Shown: one piece after another, positions 34,996 to 43,891 of the stretch
Position numbering within the stretch: the stretch's first letter is position 1
Layout: every line of letters starts with the position of its first letter
NCBI RefSeq assembly: GCF_914271545.1
Contig: NZ_CAJZAH010000005.1
Span: 210,488 to 274,487, forward strand
Direction: 5' to 3'
Source of the DNA: Cupriavidus respiraculi
GTDB lineage: Bacteria; Pseudomonadota; Gammaproteobacteria; Burkholderiales; Burkholderiaceae
Length of the DNA stretch: 64,000 bases
Made by a program: the position numbers and the translations under genes
Notes under the pieces: generated by a model
What the model saw: only the letters and a program-made list of their open reading frames with translations
Told to the model about the DNA's origin: nothing
Database searches by the model: none

Positions 34996-35922
34996 ATGTT
35001 GTCCATCGATGAACTGGCCCTGCTGGAAGCCATCCGGGATACCGGGAGCCTGTCGCGTGCCGCAGTTCGATTGCGCAAAGCACCGTCCACGGTGTCGCAT
35101 GCCGCGAGGCAGATGGAAGAACGGTTCGACGCTCTGCTGTTCGACCGACGCCGCTACCGGCTGCAGCTCACGCCAGCGGGTCAGCTGCTGGCCCAGGAGG
35201 CTGCCCGTGTCATGCTGGACGTCTCCCGGTTGACGCAGCGAGTCAAGCAGGTGGCGGGTGGTTGGGAAGACCGTTTGTGGATCGTTACGGATGAAGTGCT
35301 CGAATTTGAAACCCTGGTGCCGGTGATCCAGGCGTTCGATGCACTGAAGTCCGGCGTTACCCTCCGCCTTACCCAGGAGGTGCTGACCGGCACCTGGGAT
35401 GCATTGCGCGAAGGCCGTGCCGATCTGGTGGTGGGCGCCACTAACGAGCCGCCGGTAATTCCCGGGCTGCGCTGGTTCGAACTGGGCGTGATGGATTGGG
35501 TCTTCGCTGTATCGTCGCGCCATCCGCTGGCCAAGGCGAAGGAGCCGCTGGACCGGGATGCAGTCATTCAACACCGATCGATCGTCGTGGCCGATTCTTC
35601 GCGCAGGTCGGATGTGCGCGGCTATGGCGTGCAGAGCGGTCAAGCCACGCTTGCCGTACCAAGTATGCGCGCCAAGATCGAGGCCCAGCGCCAGGGTCTG
35701 GGCGTCGGCTGGTTACCGCGCGATCGTATCGCCGGCTTACTCGAGCGCGGCGAGTTGATCGAGAAGGAGATGGTCGATCCGCGCGAGCCCAACCAACTCT
35801 TCGTGGCTTGGCGCGGCGACCATCAGGGGCGTGGACTGGATTGGTGGCTGAAGCAGTTGAAGGACAAGCGGCTGGGGGCGCGGTTGGTGCGGGGCATCGA
35901 CTTCACTGCCGTCGTGGGATAG
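34996..35922 (+). CDS. LysR-family transcriptional regulator
   Basis: 308 residues: an N-terminal winged helix (LLEAIRDTGSLSRAAVRLRKAPSTVSHAARQ, about 5-65) and a LysR substrate domain (about 90-300). The divergent SDR gene is the likely target. The HTH has Lys-Ala-Pro-Ser-Thr-Val-Ser in the recognition helix, close to E. coli YafC/DmlR-type proteins. The effector is unknown. Confidence 0.92.
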   Translation: MLSIDELALLEAIRDTGSLSRAAVRLRKAPSTVSHAARQMEERFDALLFDRRRYRLQLTPAGQLLAQEAARVMLDVSRLTQRVKQVAGGWEDRLWIVTDEVLEFETLVPVIQAFDALKSGVTLRLTQEVLTGTWDALREGRADLVVGATNEPPVIPGLRWFELGVMDWVFAVSSRHPLAKAKEPLDRDAVIQHRSIVVADSSRRSDVRGYGVQSGQATLAVPSMRAKIEAQRQGLGVGWLPRDRIAGLLERGELIEKEMVDPREPNQLFVAWRGDHQGRGLDWWLKQLKDKRLGARLVRGIDFTAVVG

Positions 35923-36014
35923 TGTTCGCGGTTCACGCCCGCGCGCCGTTCTTCGTCGTGCACTCCGCAATGAGCCGCCCTCTGTGATGGCGGGCGGATT
36001 ATCAATACCTCCAC

Positions 36015-37331
36015 TCACGCTGACTGCAGGCACGCGCTCAACTGCCTCGCAAAGTCAGCCGCCCGAGCCGCCTCCAGCGCCGACGCGGTAATCCTCAGCG
36101 CCGGCACCGCCGACGCGATCGCGAACGCATCGCCGGTACGCACGTTCCATCCAAGCCTCGCCAGTGCCTGCGCAACGCGGGCCGCGTCCGCATTCGCCGG
36201 CAAGGGCACCCACACATTGAAACCATCGCAGGGCTGTAGCGCGGTCAGCCCCTCGGCGCGCAGCGCCGCGATCAGCGCGTCGCGCCGCTGCGCGTAGGTC
36301 TTGCCCGCCGTGCCGATGCGCGCCATGGCGCGTTTCGAGCCCAGCAGCCCGCGCAGGGCCGCCTGCAGCAGGTGGCTGACCCAGCTGGTGCCCGGCGCGA
36401 GCCGCATCGCCAGCCGCTGGGCCGTGCCGTCGTCGCTGGCGAGGAAGGCGGCGCGCAGGTCGGGGCCGAAGCCCTTGGAGACCGAGCGCACCAGTGCCCA
36501 GCGCGCGGTCGTGGGCGGGACGATGGACCAGTAGGGCGACTGCGCGAGCAGGGCGAAGTGGTCGTCCTCGATCACCAGCACGTCCGGATAGCGCACCAGC
36601 ACGCGCCGCAGCTCGCGGGCGCGTTTCTCGGTCAGGCTGCAACCGGTGGGGTTCTGCGCGCGCGGCGTGCACAGTACCGCGTGGGCGCCCGCGGCCAGCG
36701 CGGCCTCCAGGGCGTCGGGCAGCATGCCGCGCGCGTCCATTGCCACCGGCGCCGCCTGCAAACCCGTGCAGCGCAGGATATTGAGGCTGCCCAGGAAGCA
36801 CGGGTCCTCCACGGCCACCTTGTCGCCCGGCACCAGATACGCCGCGAGCAGCCGCTCGATGGCGTCCACCGCGCCGTGGGTCAGCGTCAGGCGGTAGCCG
36901 GGGCGGCAGTCCGGTTCCAGCCATTGCCGCGCGAGCCGTTCCAGTTCCGCGTCGAATACCGGTTCGCCATACAACGTGGGCTGGTAGCCCTGTGCCGCCA
37001 GCGCCTGTAGTGGATCCGGCAGCCACGCCGGGTCGGGGTTGCCGCCGGCAAGGTCGACCAGCGGCGACCCCGGTGCGAGGCCCTCCTGTTCGATGGCGGT
37101 GGCCGACGAGCGGATCACGGTGCCATTGCGGCCCAGCGTCTGCGCGATGTGGGCGGCGACGAGCCGGCGGTATGCGGCGGCCACGGTGTTGCGGTTGACG
37201 CCCAGCCGTTCCGCCAGCTCCCGCACCGGCGGCAGCGACTGGCCCGGCGCCAGCCGTCCGGCATGCGCCTCCCGGCGGATGCTGTCGAAGATATCGGCGG
37301 CGGTGGTGCCGGTGATTTCCGTTTGTCCCAT
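36015..37331 (-). CDS. MocR/GabR-type regulator (GntR helix-turn-helix fused to PLP aminotransferase domain)
   Basis: 438 residues. A GntR winged helix (about 8-75, SLPPVRELAERLGVNRNTVAAAYRRL) is fused to a fold-type I aminotransferase domain (about 95-435). The domain has the PLP lysine Lys286 in SVSKGFGPDLR and Asp256 in VIEDDHFALL. MocR proteins use bound PLP as a sensor; the best-known relatives (PdxR, PtsJ, GabR) govern vitamin B6 or GABA genes. It is divergent, 53 bp apart, from a YggS-type PLP-binding protein, which suggests control of B6 balance. The start is ATG 37331. Confidence 0.92.
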   Translation of the reverse strand: MGQTEITGTTAADIFDSIRREAHAGRLAPGQSLPPVRELAERLGVNRNTVAAAYRRLVAAHIAQTLGRNGTVIRSSATAIEQEGLAPGSPLVDLAGGNPDPAWLPDPLQALAAQGYQPTLYGEPVFDAELERLARQWLEPDCRPGYRLTLTHGAVDAIERLLAAYLVPGDKVAVEDPCFLGSLNILRCTGLQAAPVAMDARGMLPDALEAALAAGAHAVLCTPRAQNPTGCSLTEKRARELRRVLVRYPDVLVIEDDHFALLAQSPYWSIVPPTTARWALVRSVSKGFGPDLRAAFLASDDGTAQRLAMRLAPGTSWVSHLLQAALRGLLGSKRAMARIGTAGKTYAQRRDALIAALRAEGLTALQPCDGFNVWVPLPANADAARVAQALARLGWNVRTGDAFAIASAVPALRITASALEAARAADFARQLSACLQSA

Positions 37332-37344
37332 GGCGATATATACT

Positions 37345-37358
37345 TTGTCCTATGACAA
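37345..37358. promoter_or_regulatory. Candidate MocR operator
   Basis: TTGTC-CTAT-GACAA is a perfect 5-bp-arm palindrome in the middle of the 53-bp divergent intergenic region. The A/T-rich TATACT at 37339-37344 next to it can serve as a -10 box. Binding here could repress both divergent genes. Confidence 0.4.
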
Positions 37359-37384
37359 TGTAGCAGCGCACCGAGGACCTGTCC

Positions 37385-38191
37385 ATGGACCTTCCGCATT
37401 CCACCCATTATCCCGCGGCGCACAGCGTCGAGGACTTCCGTCGCAACGTGGCGGCGGTGCGCGACCGCATTGCGGCCGCCTGCCGGCGCGCGGGCCGGGA
37501 TCCGGCCGAAGTGCGGCTGTTGCCGGTCAGCAAGACCGTGCCCGAGGCGCGCATCCGCCTCGCCTACGCAGCGGGTCTGCGCGAGCTCGGGGAAAACAAG
37601 GTGCAGGAGGCCGAGGGCAAGGCGGCGGCGATGGCCGATCTGGCGGACCTGCGCTGGTCGGTCATCGGTCATCTGCAGACCAACAAGGCGAAGCTGGTCG
37701 CGCGCTTTGCCAGCGAATTCCAGGCGCTGGACAGCCTGCGCGTGGCCGAGGCGCTCGATCGCCGCCTGCAAGCCGAGGGACGCGGGCTGGACGTGCTGAT
37801 GCAGGTCAATACCTCGAACGAGGCCAGCAAGTTCGGGCTGCCGCCGGACGATGTGGCGCGCTTCGTGCGCCAATTGCCTGCGTTTTCCGCGCTGCGCGTG
37901 CGCGGGCTGATGACGCTGGCGCTGTTTTCGGCCGACCCGGCGCTGGTGCGGCCCTGTTTCGTCCGGCTGCGCGAGCTGCGCGAGCGGCTGCGCCAGCAAG
38001 CGCCGCAAGGGGTTGCGATGGACGAGCTTTCCATGGGGATGTCCGGCGACTTCGAGCTGGCCATCGAGGAGGGCGCCACCGTCGTGCGCGTGGGGCAGGC
38101 CATCTTCGGTGCGCGGGACGTGCCGGACAACCACTACTGGCCGGAGGCCCGACTCGGCCGCCAACCGGGCCCCACATTGTCATCCACCTGA
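37385..38191 (+). CDS. YggS-family PLP-binding protein (PLP homeostasis)
   Basis: 268 residues of the alanine-racemase N-terminal fold. Lys50 in LLPVSK is the PLP lysine. ELGENKVQEA, WSVIGHLQTNK and SMGMSGDFELAIEEGATVVRVG match YggS/PLPBP. Such proteins store or buffer PLP and lack racemase activity. It differs from the usual pilT-linked yggS by its context: divergent from a MocR regulator, 13 bp before an amidotransferase gene. Whether it is the only copy in the genome cannot be seen here. Confidence 0.93.
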   Translation: MDLPHSTHYPAAHSVEDFRRNVAAVRDRIAAACRRAGRDPAEVRLLPVSKTVPEARIRLAYAAGLRELGENKVQEAEGKAAAMADLADLRWSVIGHLQTNKAKLVARFASEFQALDSLRVAEALDRRLQAEGRGLDVLMQVNTSNEASKFGLPPDDVARFVRQLPAFSALRVRGLMTLALFSADPALVRPCFVRLRELRERLRQQAPQGVAMDELSMGMSGDFELAIEEGATVVRVGQAIFGARDVPDNHYWPEARLGRQPGPTLSST

Positions 38192-38204
38192 TCGGAGCGA
38201 TTGC

Positions 38205-38900
38205 ATGAAGACCGCGCTGGCCTTGCGCCACATCCATTTCGAAGACCTCGGCACGCTGGAGCCACTGCTGCGCGAGCGCGGTTTCGCGGTGCGCTATGCG
38301 GACCCGGCCGTCGACGACCTGTCGGCCGTCGATATCGACTCGCCCGATCTGGTGGTCGCGCTCGGCGGCCCGATCGGCGCCTACGACGAGGCCGTCTATC
38401 CCTTCCTTGGCACCGAACTGGGGCTGATCGAGCGGCGTCTGGCCAGCGGGCGACCGCTGCTGGGCATCTGCCTGGGAGCACAGCTGATCGCGCGGACGCT
38501 GGGGGTCCCGGTGGCGCCGATGGGGTTCAAGGAGATCGGCTTTGGCGAAGTGACGCTGACCGAGGCGGGCCGCGACTCGGTGCTCGCGCCGCTCGCGGGC
38601 GTGCCGGTGCTGCACTGGCATGGCGACCGCTTCGATGTGCCCGCCGGCGGCACGTTGCTGGCGAGCACGGCGCAGTGCGCGCAGCAGGCCTACGCGGTGG
38701 GCGATGCGGTGCTGGGATTGCAGTTCCACCTGGAAGCCGACGCCAGCCAGATCGAACGGTGGCTGGTGGGCCATTGCAGCGAGTTGCTGCAAGCCGGAGT
38801 CGATCCGCGCGCGGTGCGCGAGGACGCGCGGCGGCATGGCGAGGTGCTGGCCAGGGCGGCGCGCGAGGTGATCGGCGGCTGGCTGGACCGGCTGGAATGA
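38205..38900 (+). CDS. Class I glutamine amidotransferase-like protein
   Basis: 231 residues with Cys89 in LLGICLGAQL and the His/Glu pair in LGLQFHLEAD, so the catalytic triad is intact. The substrate is unknown. Similar stand-alone proteins are often called GMP synthase-like, or act on gamma-glutamyl compounds. The start is ATG 38205, 13 bp after the PLP-binding protein gene, suggesting one operon. Confidence 0.9.
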   Translation: MKTALALRHIHFEDLGTLEPLLRERGFAVRYADPAVDDLSAVDIDSPDLVVALGGPIGAYDEAVYPFLGTELGLIERRLASGRPLLGICLGAQLIARTLGVPVAPMGFKEIGFGEVTLTEAGRDSVLAPLAGVPVLHWHGDRFDVPAGGTLLASTAQCAQQAYAVGDAVLGLQFHLEADASQIERWLVGHCSELLQAGVDPRAVREDARRHGEVLARAAREVIGGWLDRLE

Positions 38901-38953
38901 ACGCGATGGCGCCCCGCCCCCGGTGAGGGGCGGGGCGCCATCGGGCTTGCCGC

Positions 38954-39487
38954 TTACTTCAGCGCGACCTTGGGGAAATCGACGGGCACGTCCAGCGCCA
39001 CGTTGATGTAGTTGGTGAAGAGGTTCAGCGCGACGTGCGCGATGATCTCCACGATCTGCTCGTCGCCGAAGCCGTTCTCGCGCAGGCTGGCGATATCGGC
39101 GTCGGTCACTTGCGCACGCTGCTCGACCATCTTGATCGCGAACGCGAGGGCCGCGGCGGTCCGGGGATCCGCGGCGCGGCCGCCCTGGGCATCGGCCATC
39201 TCGGCCGACGAGGCCCCGGCCTTGCGGCCCAGCGCGGTGTGCGCGGCGAGGCAATACTCGCAGCGGTTGCGGTTGGCGATGGCCACGGCGATCTGCTCGC
39301 CGAGCCGCGCGCCCAGGGTGCCGCTGCCCAATGCGCCGAAGGCGGCCCACATGCTTTGCAGGGCGGCGGGCGAGTTGGCGACGGCCTTGAACATATTGGG
39401 CGTGGCGCCGAAGGCCTGATGGATCTGGGACAGCAGGGGCTGGCTGGCCGCGGGTGCGGATTCGGTCTGGATGCTGACGCGGGACAT
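38954..39487 (-). CDS. Carboxymuconolactone decarboxylase / AhpD-like protein
   Basis: 177 residues of the all-helical CMD family. CEYCLAAHTALG (Cys76, Cys79, His83) is the AhpD-type redox motif, so a peroxidase-linked or thiol-disulfide role is more likely than decarboxylation. AAGGAG seven bases before ATG 39487 supports the start. It is divergent from an AraC regulator 153 bp away. Confidence 0.92.
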   Translation of the reverse strand: MSRVSIQTESAPAASQPLLSQIHQAFGATPNMFKAVANSPAALQSMWAAFGALGSGTLGARLGEQIAVAIANRNRCEYCLAAHTALGRKAGASSAEMADAQGGRAADPRTAAALAFAIKMVEQRAQVTDADIASLRENGFGDEQIVEIIAHVALNLFTNYINVALDVPVDFPKVALK

Positions 39488-39640
39488 GACGATCTCCTTG
39501 AGATTGGGGTTTGGTTCGGAAACACTGGTAGCGAAGCGGCATGGCTTGTGGTGCTGTCTTGCCGATTCGTTGGAAGCAGTGTGCCCGGCCTGGGCGTATC
39601 ATTGGGATCGTTTCGTACACCAAACATACCAATTCGTTCT

Positions 39641-40549
39641 ATGCGTGACACGCCGCCCATCGACCGCCTGTCCGGCATCCTCGAACGCTTCCGCGTCCAT
39701 GCGCAGCTGCATCACGCTGGGGCGCTCTGCGGCATCGACCATTTCGACGCGGGCGAAGGCAACGGCTACCTGCACGTCCTGCGACGCGGCTCGCTGAAGG
39801 TGACCCACCCCGTCGCGCGCGATGTGCCCGAGGTGATGCACTTCGACGAACCGACGCTGCTGCTCTACCCGCGGCCCTTTACCCATCGCTTCCACAATCC
39901 GCCGGTCGGCGGGTCCGATTTCACCTGCGCGCGGCTGCGCTTCGACGGCGGGGCGTACAACCCGCTGGCCCGCGCACTGCCGACGCTGATCGCGCTGCCG
40001 CTGGCGCGCGTGGAAGGGCTGGGGCCCGCGCTGGAACTGCTGTTCGCGGAAACCGAGCGCGTGCGCTGCGGCCAGCGCCTGCTGGCGGACCGGCTGTTCG
40101 AAGTGGTGGTGCTGCAGCTGCTGCGCTGGCTGCTCGATCATCCGCAGGAAGCGGGCGTGCGCCCGGGGCTGATCACCGGCCTGTCGGACCCGCGCCTGGC
40201 CCGCGCGCTGGTGGCCATGCACGACACGCCGGGCCAGGCATGGACACTCGAGCGCATGGCCGCGCAAGCCGGCATGTCGCGCACCGCATTCGCCACGACG
40301 TTCCGCGAACTGGTGGGCCAGACGCCGGCCGACTACCTGACCGGGTGGCGCATGGCGCTGGCGCAGAGCCGGCTGCGGGAGGGGCGCCCGATCAAGATCC
40401 TGGCCGAGGAACTCGGCTATGCGAACCCGTCGGCACTGTCCCGGGCGTTTGCCGCGAGGATCGGCATGTCGCCGCGCGACTGGCTGGTGCGGGGCGCCGC
40501 GGCGGGAGAGGCGGCGGTAGAGGCGGCGGCTACGCCGTCCGTGCAGTAA
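39641..40549 (+). CDS. AraC-family transcriptional regulator with cupin sensor
   Basis: 302 residues. A cupin-type sensor (about 10-175; HHAGALCGIDHFD, EPTLLLYPRPFTHRF) is followed by two C-terminal AraC helix-turn-helix motifs (LERMAAQAGMSRTAFATTF and KILAEELGYANPSALSRAFA). It probably controls the divergent AhpD-like gene. The 3' end overlaps that of the convergent LysR gene by 20 bp. Confidence 0.93.
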   Translation: MRDTPPIDRLSGILERFRVHAQLHHAGALCGIDHFDAGEGNGYLHVLRRGSLKVTHPVARDVPEVMHFDEPTLLLYPRPFTHRFHNPPVGGSDFTCARLRFDGGAYNPLARALPTLIALPLARVEGLGPALELLFAETERVRCGQRLLADRLFEVVVLQLLRWLLDHPQEAGVRPGLITGLSDPRLARALVAMHDTPGQAWTLERMAAQAGMSRTAFATTFRELVGQTPADYLTGWRMALAQSRLREGRPIKILAEELGYANPSALSRAFAARIGMSPRDWLVRGAAAGEAAVEAAATPSVQ

Positions 40550-41432
40550 GCACCTCGATCATCGCGCGCGCCGCCGCCGACTGGCGGCGGTGCGGGGAAT
40601 AGACCACGGAGAACGGCCGCGTGCGGCCGCGCAGCTGCGGCAGCAACTCCACCAGCCGCCCGCGCGCGATGGCGTCGCGCACGATGAAGTCGTAGCTCTG
40701 GCAGATCCCCATGCCCAGTTCGGCCAGCGACACGACGCCGAGCACGTCGTCGGACACCTCGACGGTGGCTGGGGGCATCCACTCGATATCGCCTTGCCCG
40801 TCGCGAAACACCCATGGCGCGCGACGGCCGGTGCTCGGCATGACGAAGGGCACACAAGCATGGCGCCCCAGCTCTTCCAGCGTGCGCGGCGTTCCGGCGC
40901 GTTCAAGGTACGCCGGAGCGGCGACCAGGCACAGCGGTGCCTCTTCCAGTGTGCGCGCCACCAGTCCGCTGTCCGGCAGGTGGCCAAGCCGAATCGCGAG
41001 GTCGAACCCTTCGGACACCAGGTCGACGTTGCGGTTGGTGATATTGAGCTCGACCCTGACCTGCGGGTACTGCGCGGTAAAGCGCGCCAGCAGCGGCGGC
41101 AGCCGGTGGTGGCCGTAGGTCGTCGGCACGCTCAGGCGCACCCGCCCCGTGAGCGCGCCTTCCCGACCCTGCACCTCGCGCTCGGCATCGTCCAGCAGCG
41201 TGAAGGCGGCGCGCGCCTGCTCCACGTAGAGACGGCCGGCATCCGTGAGGCCGATGCGGCGGGTCGTGCGCCGCAGCAGCTGGTTTCCCAGCCTGGCCTC
41301 CAGCCGCGTGACCGCGCGGCTCAGTACCGAGGGTGTGGTCGACAGCGCGACGGCCGCAGCCGTGAACGAGCCTTTTTCGGCCACGGCCAGGAAGCCTTCC
41401 ACATCGCCAAGGTAGTCGAACCGACGGCTCAT
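40530..41432 (-). CDS. LysR-family transcriptional regulator
   Basis: 300 residues, with a winged helix (FLAVAEKGSFTAAAVALSTTPSVLSRAVTRLEARLG, about 14-50) and a substrate-binding domain of the CrgA/DmlR type. It is divergent from the Yellow-like protein gene with 131 bp between, so that gene is its likely target. It overlaps the convergent AraC gene by 20 bp. Confidence 0.93.
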   Translation of the reverse strand: MSRRFDYLGDVEGFLAVAEKGSFTAAAVALSTTPSVLSRAVTRLEARLGNQLLRRTTRRIGLTDAGRLYVEQARAAFTLLDDAEREVQGREGALTGRVRLSVPTTYGHHRLPPLLARFTAQYPQVRVELNITNRNVDLVSEGFDLAIRLGHLPDSGLVARTLEEAPLCLVAAPAYLERAGTPRTLEELGRHACVPFVMPSTGRRAPWVFRDGQGDIEWMPPATVEVSDDVLGVVSLAELGMGICQSYDFIVRDAIARGRLVELLPQLRGRTRPFSVVYSPHRRQSAAARAMIEVLTARTA

Positions 41433-41563
41433 TTTGTCTCCAGAAGAACAGATGATTTCCCGAGGGCCGAGTTTATCTCCGCCGGCGTGAGCAATAAAGT
41501 CCGGGCATGGGATGGACGCCGCGATCGCAGGGCGTTCGCACTGACCTCACTGAAGGAACAACC

Positions 41564-42826
41564 ATGGATCTGAAGTCAAAGAGCAAGACGGCCGTCGTCC
41601 ACGGCGCCACCCCCGGCATCGGCCTGGCCATGGCCGCCACGCTCGCCGCGGCTGCCTTGGCCAGCGCATCGCCCTGGGCCCACGCGGCGCAGGAGCTTTC
41701 CCTGGAGCGCTGGCGCAGCTACACCGGCGTCAGCTGGGAGCCGCCGCGCGACGGCGCAAATCCGGCGCCCTTCGCGGGCTCGGTGAACGCGCCGATCGCC
41801 GGCATCCATTTCGATGCACGGGGCCGGGCGTTCGTCAGCACGCCCCGGCTGGTCGCGGCCGATGCGCCGGCCACCCTTAGCGTGCTCGATCTCGATGCCA
41901 CCTCGGGCCCCGCGCGGCTCACGGCATTTCCCTCGGTGCGGGGCAATTCGGTGAGCGCTGCCCCCGAAGCGCACCTGCGCAATGTGCTGGGCTTTCATAT
42001 CGACCGTCGCAACGGATGGCTGTGGGCGCTGGACCAGGGCTTCGTCGCGGGCGAGACAGAGGCGCCGGCGGGCGCGCAGAAGATCATGGTGTACGACCTG
42101 CGGACGGGGCGCATCGTCAGGCGTCTCGGGCTCGACGGCGTCGCCGACCGGCGGGGCAGCTTCCTGAACGACATCGTCGTCGACGAGCGCCGCCGCGTCG
42201 CTTACGTGTCGGACAGCGGCCTGCGCAGCGCGCCACGGAACCAGGCGGCCATTCTCGTGGTGGACTTCGCTTCGGGGCGTGCGCGGCGCGTACTGGACCA
42301 GCATCCGGCGCTGATGCCGGAGCCGGGCGCGAGCGTGGTTTCGCACGGCGCCGAGGTGTGGCCCGGCAAACCGCTGGTGCTTGGCATCAATGGCATCGCC
42401 CTGTCGCCGGATGGAGGCACGCTGTACTGGACGGTGACGACGGGCACGCGCGCCCATGCCGTGCCGACCCGGCTGCTGCGCGATGCAGGCGCGAAGGCGG
42501 ACGCGATCTCGGCGGCCATCCGGAATCTCGGCGATGTCGGCGGCAATACGGACGGCATCGTGACGGACGGCGACGGCAACGTGTACGTCACCGACGTGAC
42601 TCACAACGGCATCGTGAAGTACGACCCGCGCAGCGGATCGATGGCGCGGCTCGCCGCCGACGAGGGCGTGCGCTGGCCGGACACGCCGGCGATTGCCGCC
42701 GACGGCAGCCTCGTCTTCACGGCCAGCAACCTGAACCAGCATTTCGCTGGCGCGGTGAAGGCGGGCGAGGAGCGTTACGAGCTGTGGCGGCTGCCGTTGA
42801 AGCGCCAGCCCGGGAATAAGGACTGA
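41564..42826 (+). CDS. Exported Yellow/major royal jelly-family beta-propeller protein
   Basis: 420 residues. The N-terminal 45 form a signal sequence (cleavage near AHA|AQELS). A six-bladed beta-propeller of the MRJP/Yellow family follows, with LRNVLGFHIDRRNGWLWALD, NDIVVDERRRVAYVSDSG and LGINGIALSPDGGTLYW. Bacterial members are often annotated as L-dopachrome tautomerase-related; the function is not established. AAGGA lies before ATG 41564. The signal peptide contains HGATPGIG, which looks like an SDR cofactor loop. It is divergent from a LysR gene. Confidence 0.9.
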   Translation: MDLKSKSKTAVVHGATPGIGLAMAATLAAAALASASPWAHAAQELSLERWRSYTGVSWEPPRDGANPAPFAGSVNAPIAGIHFDARGRAFVSTPRLVAADAPATLSVLDLDATSGPARLTAFPSVRGNSVSAAPEAHLRNVLGFHIDRRNGWLWALDQGFVAGETEAPAGAQKIMVYDLRTGRIVRRLGLDGVADRRGSFLNDIVVDERRRVAYVSDSGLRSAPRNQAAILVVDFASGRARRVLDQHPALMPEPGASVVSHGAEVWPGKPLVLGINGIALSPDGGTLYWTVTTGTRAHAVPTRLLRDAGAKADAISAAIRNLGDVGGNTDGIVTDGDGNVYVTDVTHNGIVKYDPRSGSMARLAADEGVRWPDTPAIAADGSLVFTASNLNQHFAGAVKAGEERYELWRLPLKRQPGNKD

Positions 42827-42835
42827 GGCCGCGCC

Positions 42836-43747
42836 CTACGGCGCCGCCACCTGCCGCGCCGGTTCCGAGGCGGCGCTCCTGGCCGCATCGGTATCCCGGG
42901 CCGGTGGCAGGCCGAACATCCGGCGATATTCCCGCGTGAACTGCGACACGCTCTCGTACCCCACGGTAAACGCGGCGCCGCTGGCCGTGGCGCCCTCGGC
43001 GATCATCAGGCGGCGTGCCTCGATCAGGCGCAGCTGCTTCTGGAACTGCCGCGGCGAGAGCGACGTGATGGCGCGAAAGTGTTCGTGGAACGACGAGGCG
43101 CTCATGCCGGCGGTCGCCGCAAGGCGGTCCACCGGCAAGGGCCGCATGAAATCCGCCCGCAGCACCGCGACCGCGCGCGCGATGCGCTGCGCCGGTCCAT
43201 CGGGCCAGCCCAGCCGGCGGATCGCGGGCCCGTGCCGGCCGGCCAGCAGCCAGTAGTGCAGCTCGCGCATCCGCTGCGCATGCAGTACCGGCACCGCTTC
43301 GGGCCGCTCCAGCAGGCGCATCAGGCGCAGCGCGGCGTCCGCGACCTCCGCCTCCGTCGGTTCGGCCCGCACCGGACCGCCGTCCGCCGGCGGCGCCGTC
43401 CGCATCTGTGCCGCCAGTTCCGCGATCACCGCCAGGTCCAGATCCACCACCAGCGACAGATAGGGCTGGGCCACGCTGGCCCGCGTGACCTGGCTGACGG
43501 TGGGCACGTCCGCCGTGATCAGCATCGAATCGCCGGCGTGGAACGCGAATGTCTGCGTCCCCATGGCAATCTCCTTGCTGCCCTGCAGGACCAGGCAGAC
43601 GAGCGGACGGGACACGGCATGGACGAGCCCGCTCGGCGCGGTGGCGCGGATGGTCGTCACGCCCGGGATGGGCGTCTGGGCAAGGCCGCTCGGATCGGCA
43701 TAAGTCTGCACGTAGCGGCGAACGGCATCGAGCAGGGCATCTGTCAT
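42836..43747 (-). CDS. AraC-family transcriptional regulator (AraC_N type)
   Basis: 303 residues. The AraC-type N-terminal sensor (VSRPLVCLVLQGSKEIAMG, about 40-180) is followed by two helix-turn-helix motifs (VDRLAATAGMSASSFHEHFR; GAAFTVGYESVSQFTREYRR) with MFGLPPARD at the end. It is divergent from an SDR gene 144 bp away, probably its target. It ends 9 bp after the convergent Yellow-like gene. Confidence 0.93.
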   Translation of the reverse strand: MTDALLDAVRRYVQTYADPSGLAQTPIPGVTTIRATAPSGLVHAVSRPLVCLVLQGSKEIAMGTQTFAFHAGDSMLITADVPTVSQVTRASVAQPYLSLVVDLDLAVIAELAAQMRTAPPADGGPVRAEPTEAEVADAALRLMRLLERPEAVPVLHAQRMRELHYWLLAGRHGPAIRRLGWPDGPAQRIARAVAVLRADFMRPLPVDRLAATAGMSASSFHEHFRAITSLSPRQFQKQLRLIEARRLMIAEGATASGAAFTVGYESVSQFTREYRRMFGLPPARDTDAARSAASEPARQVAAP

Positions 43748-43771
43748 GGCGCGATCGTAATCGGTTTTGCG

Positions 43772-43781
43772 CGAACGTTCG
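43772..43781. promoter_or_regulatory. Candidate AraC/SDR operator palindrome
   Basis: CGAACGTTCG is a perfect 10-bp palindrome 24 bp upstream of the AraC start. A further half-site GCGTTCG follows at 43784-43790. Position suggests autoregulation and control of the divergent SDR gene. Confidence 0.3.
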
Positions 43782-43891
43782 TGGCGTTCGGAGAATCGGG
43801 CAAGCAAGGCCGAGTTTTCGGCAACGACACGGAGCCGCTGGCTCGGAATAATCGGCTCTGTTCCAACCCACCCATGACAGGAGCCCGCATC

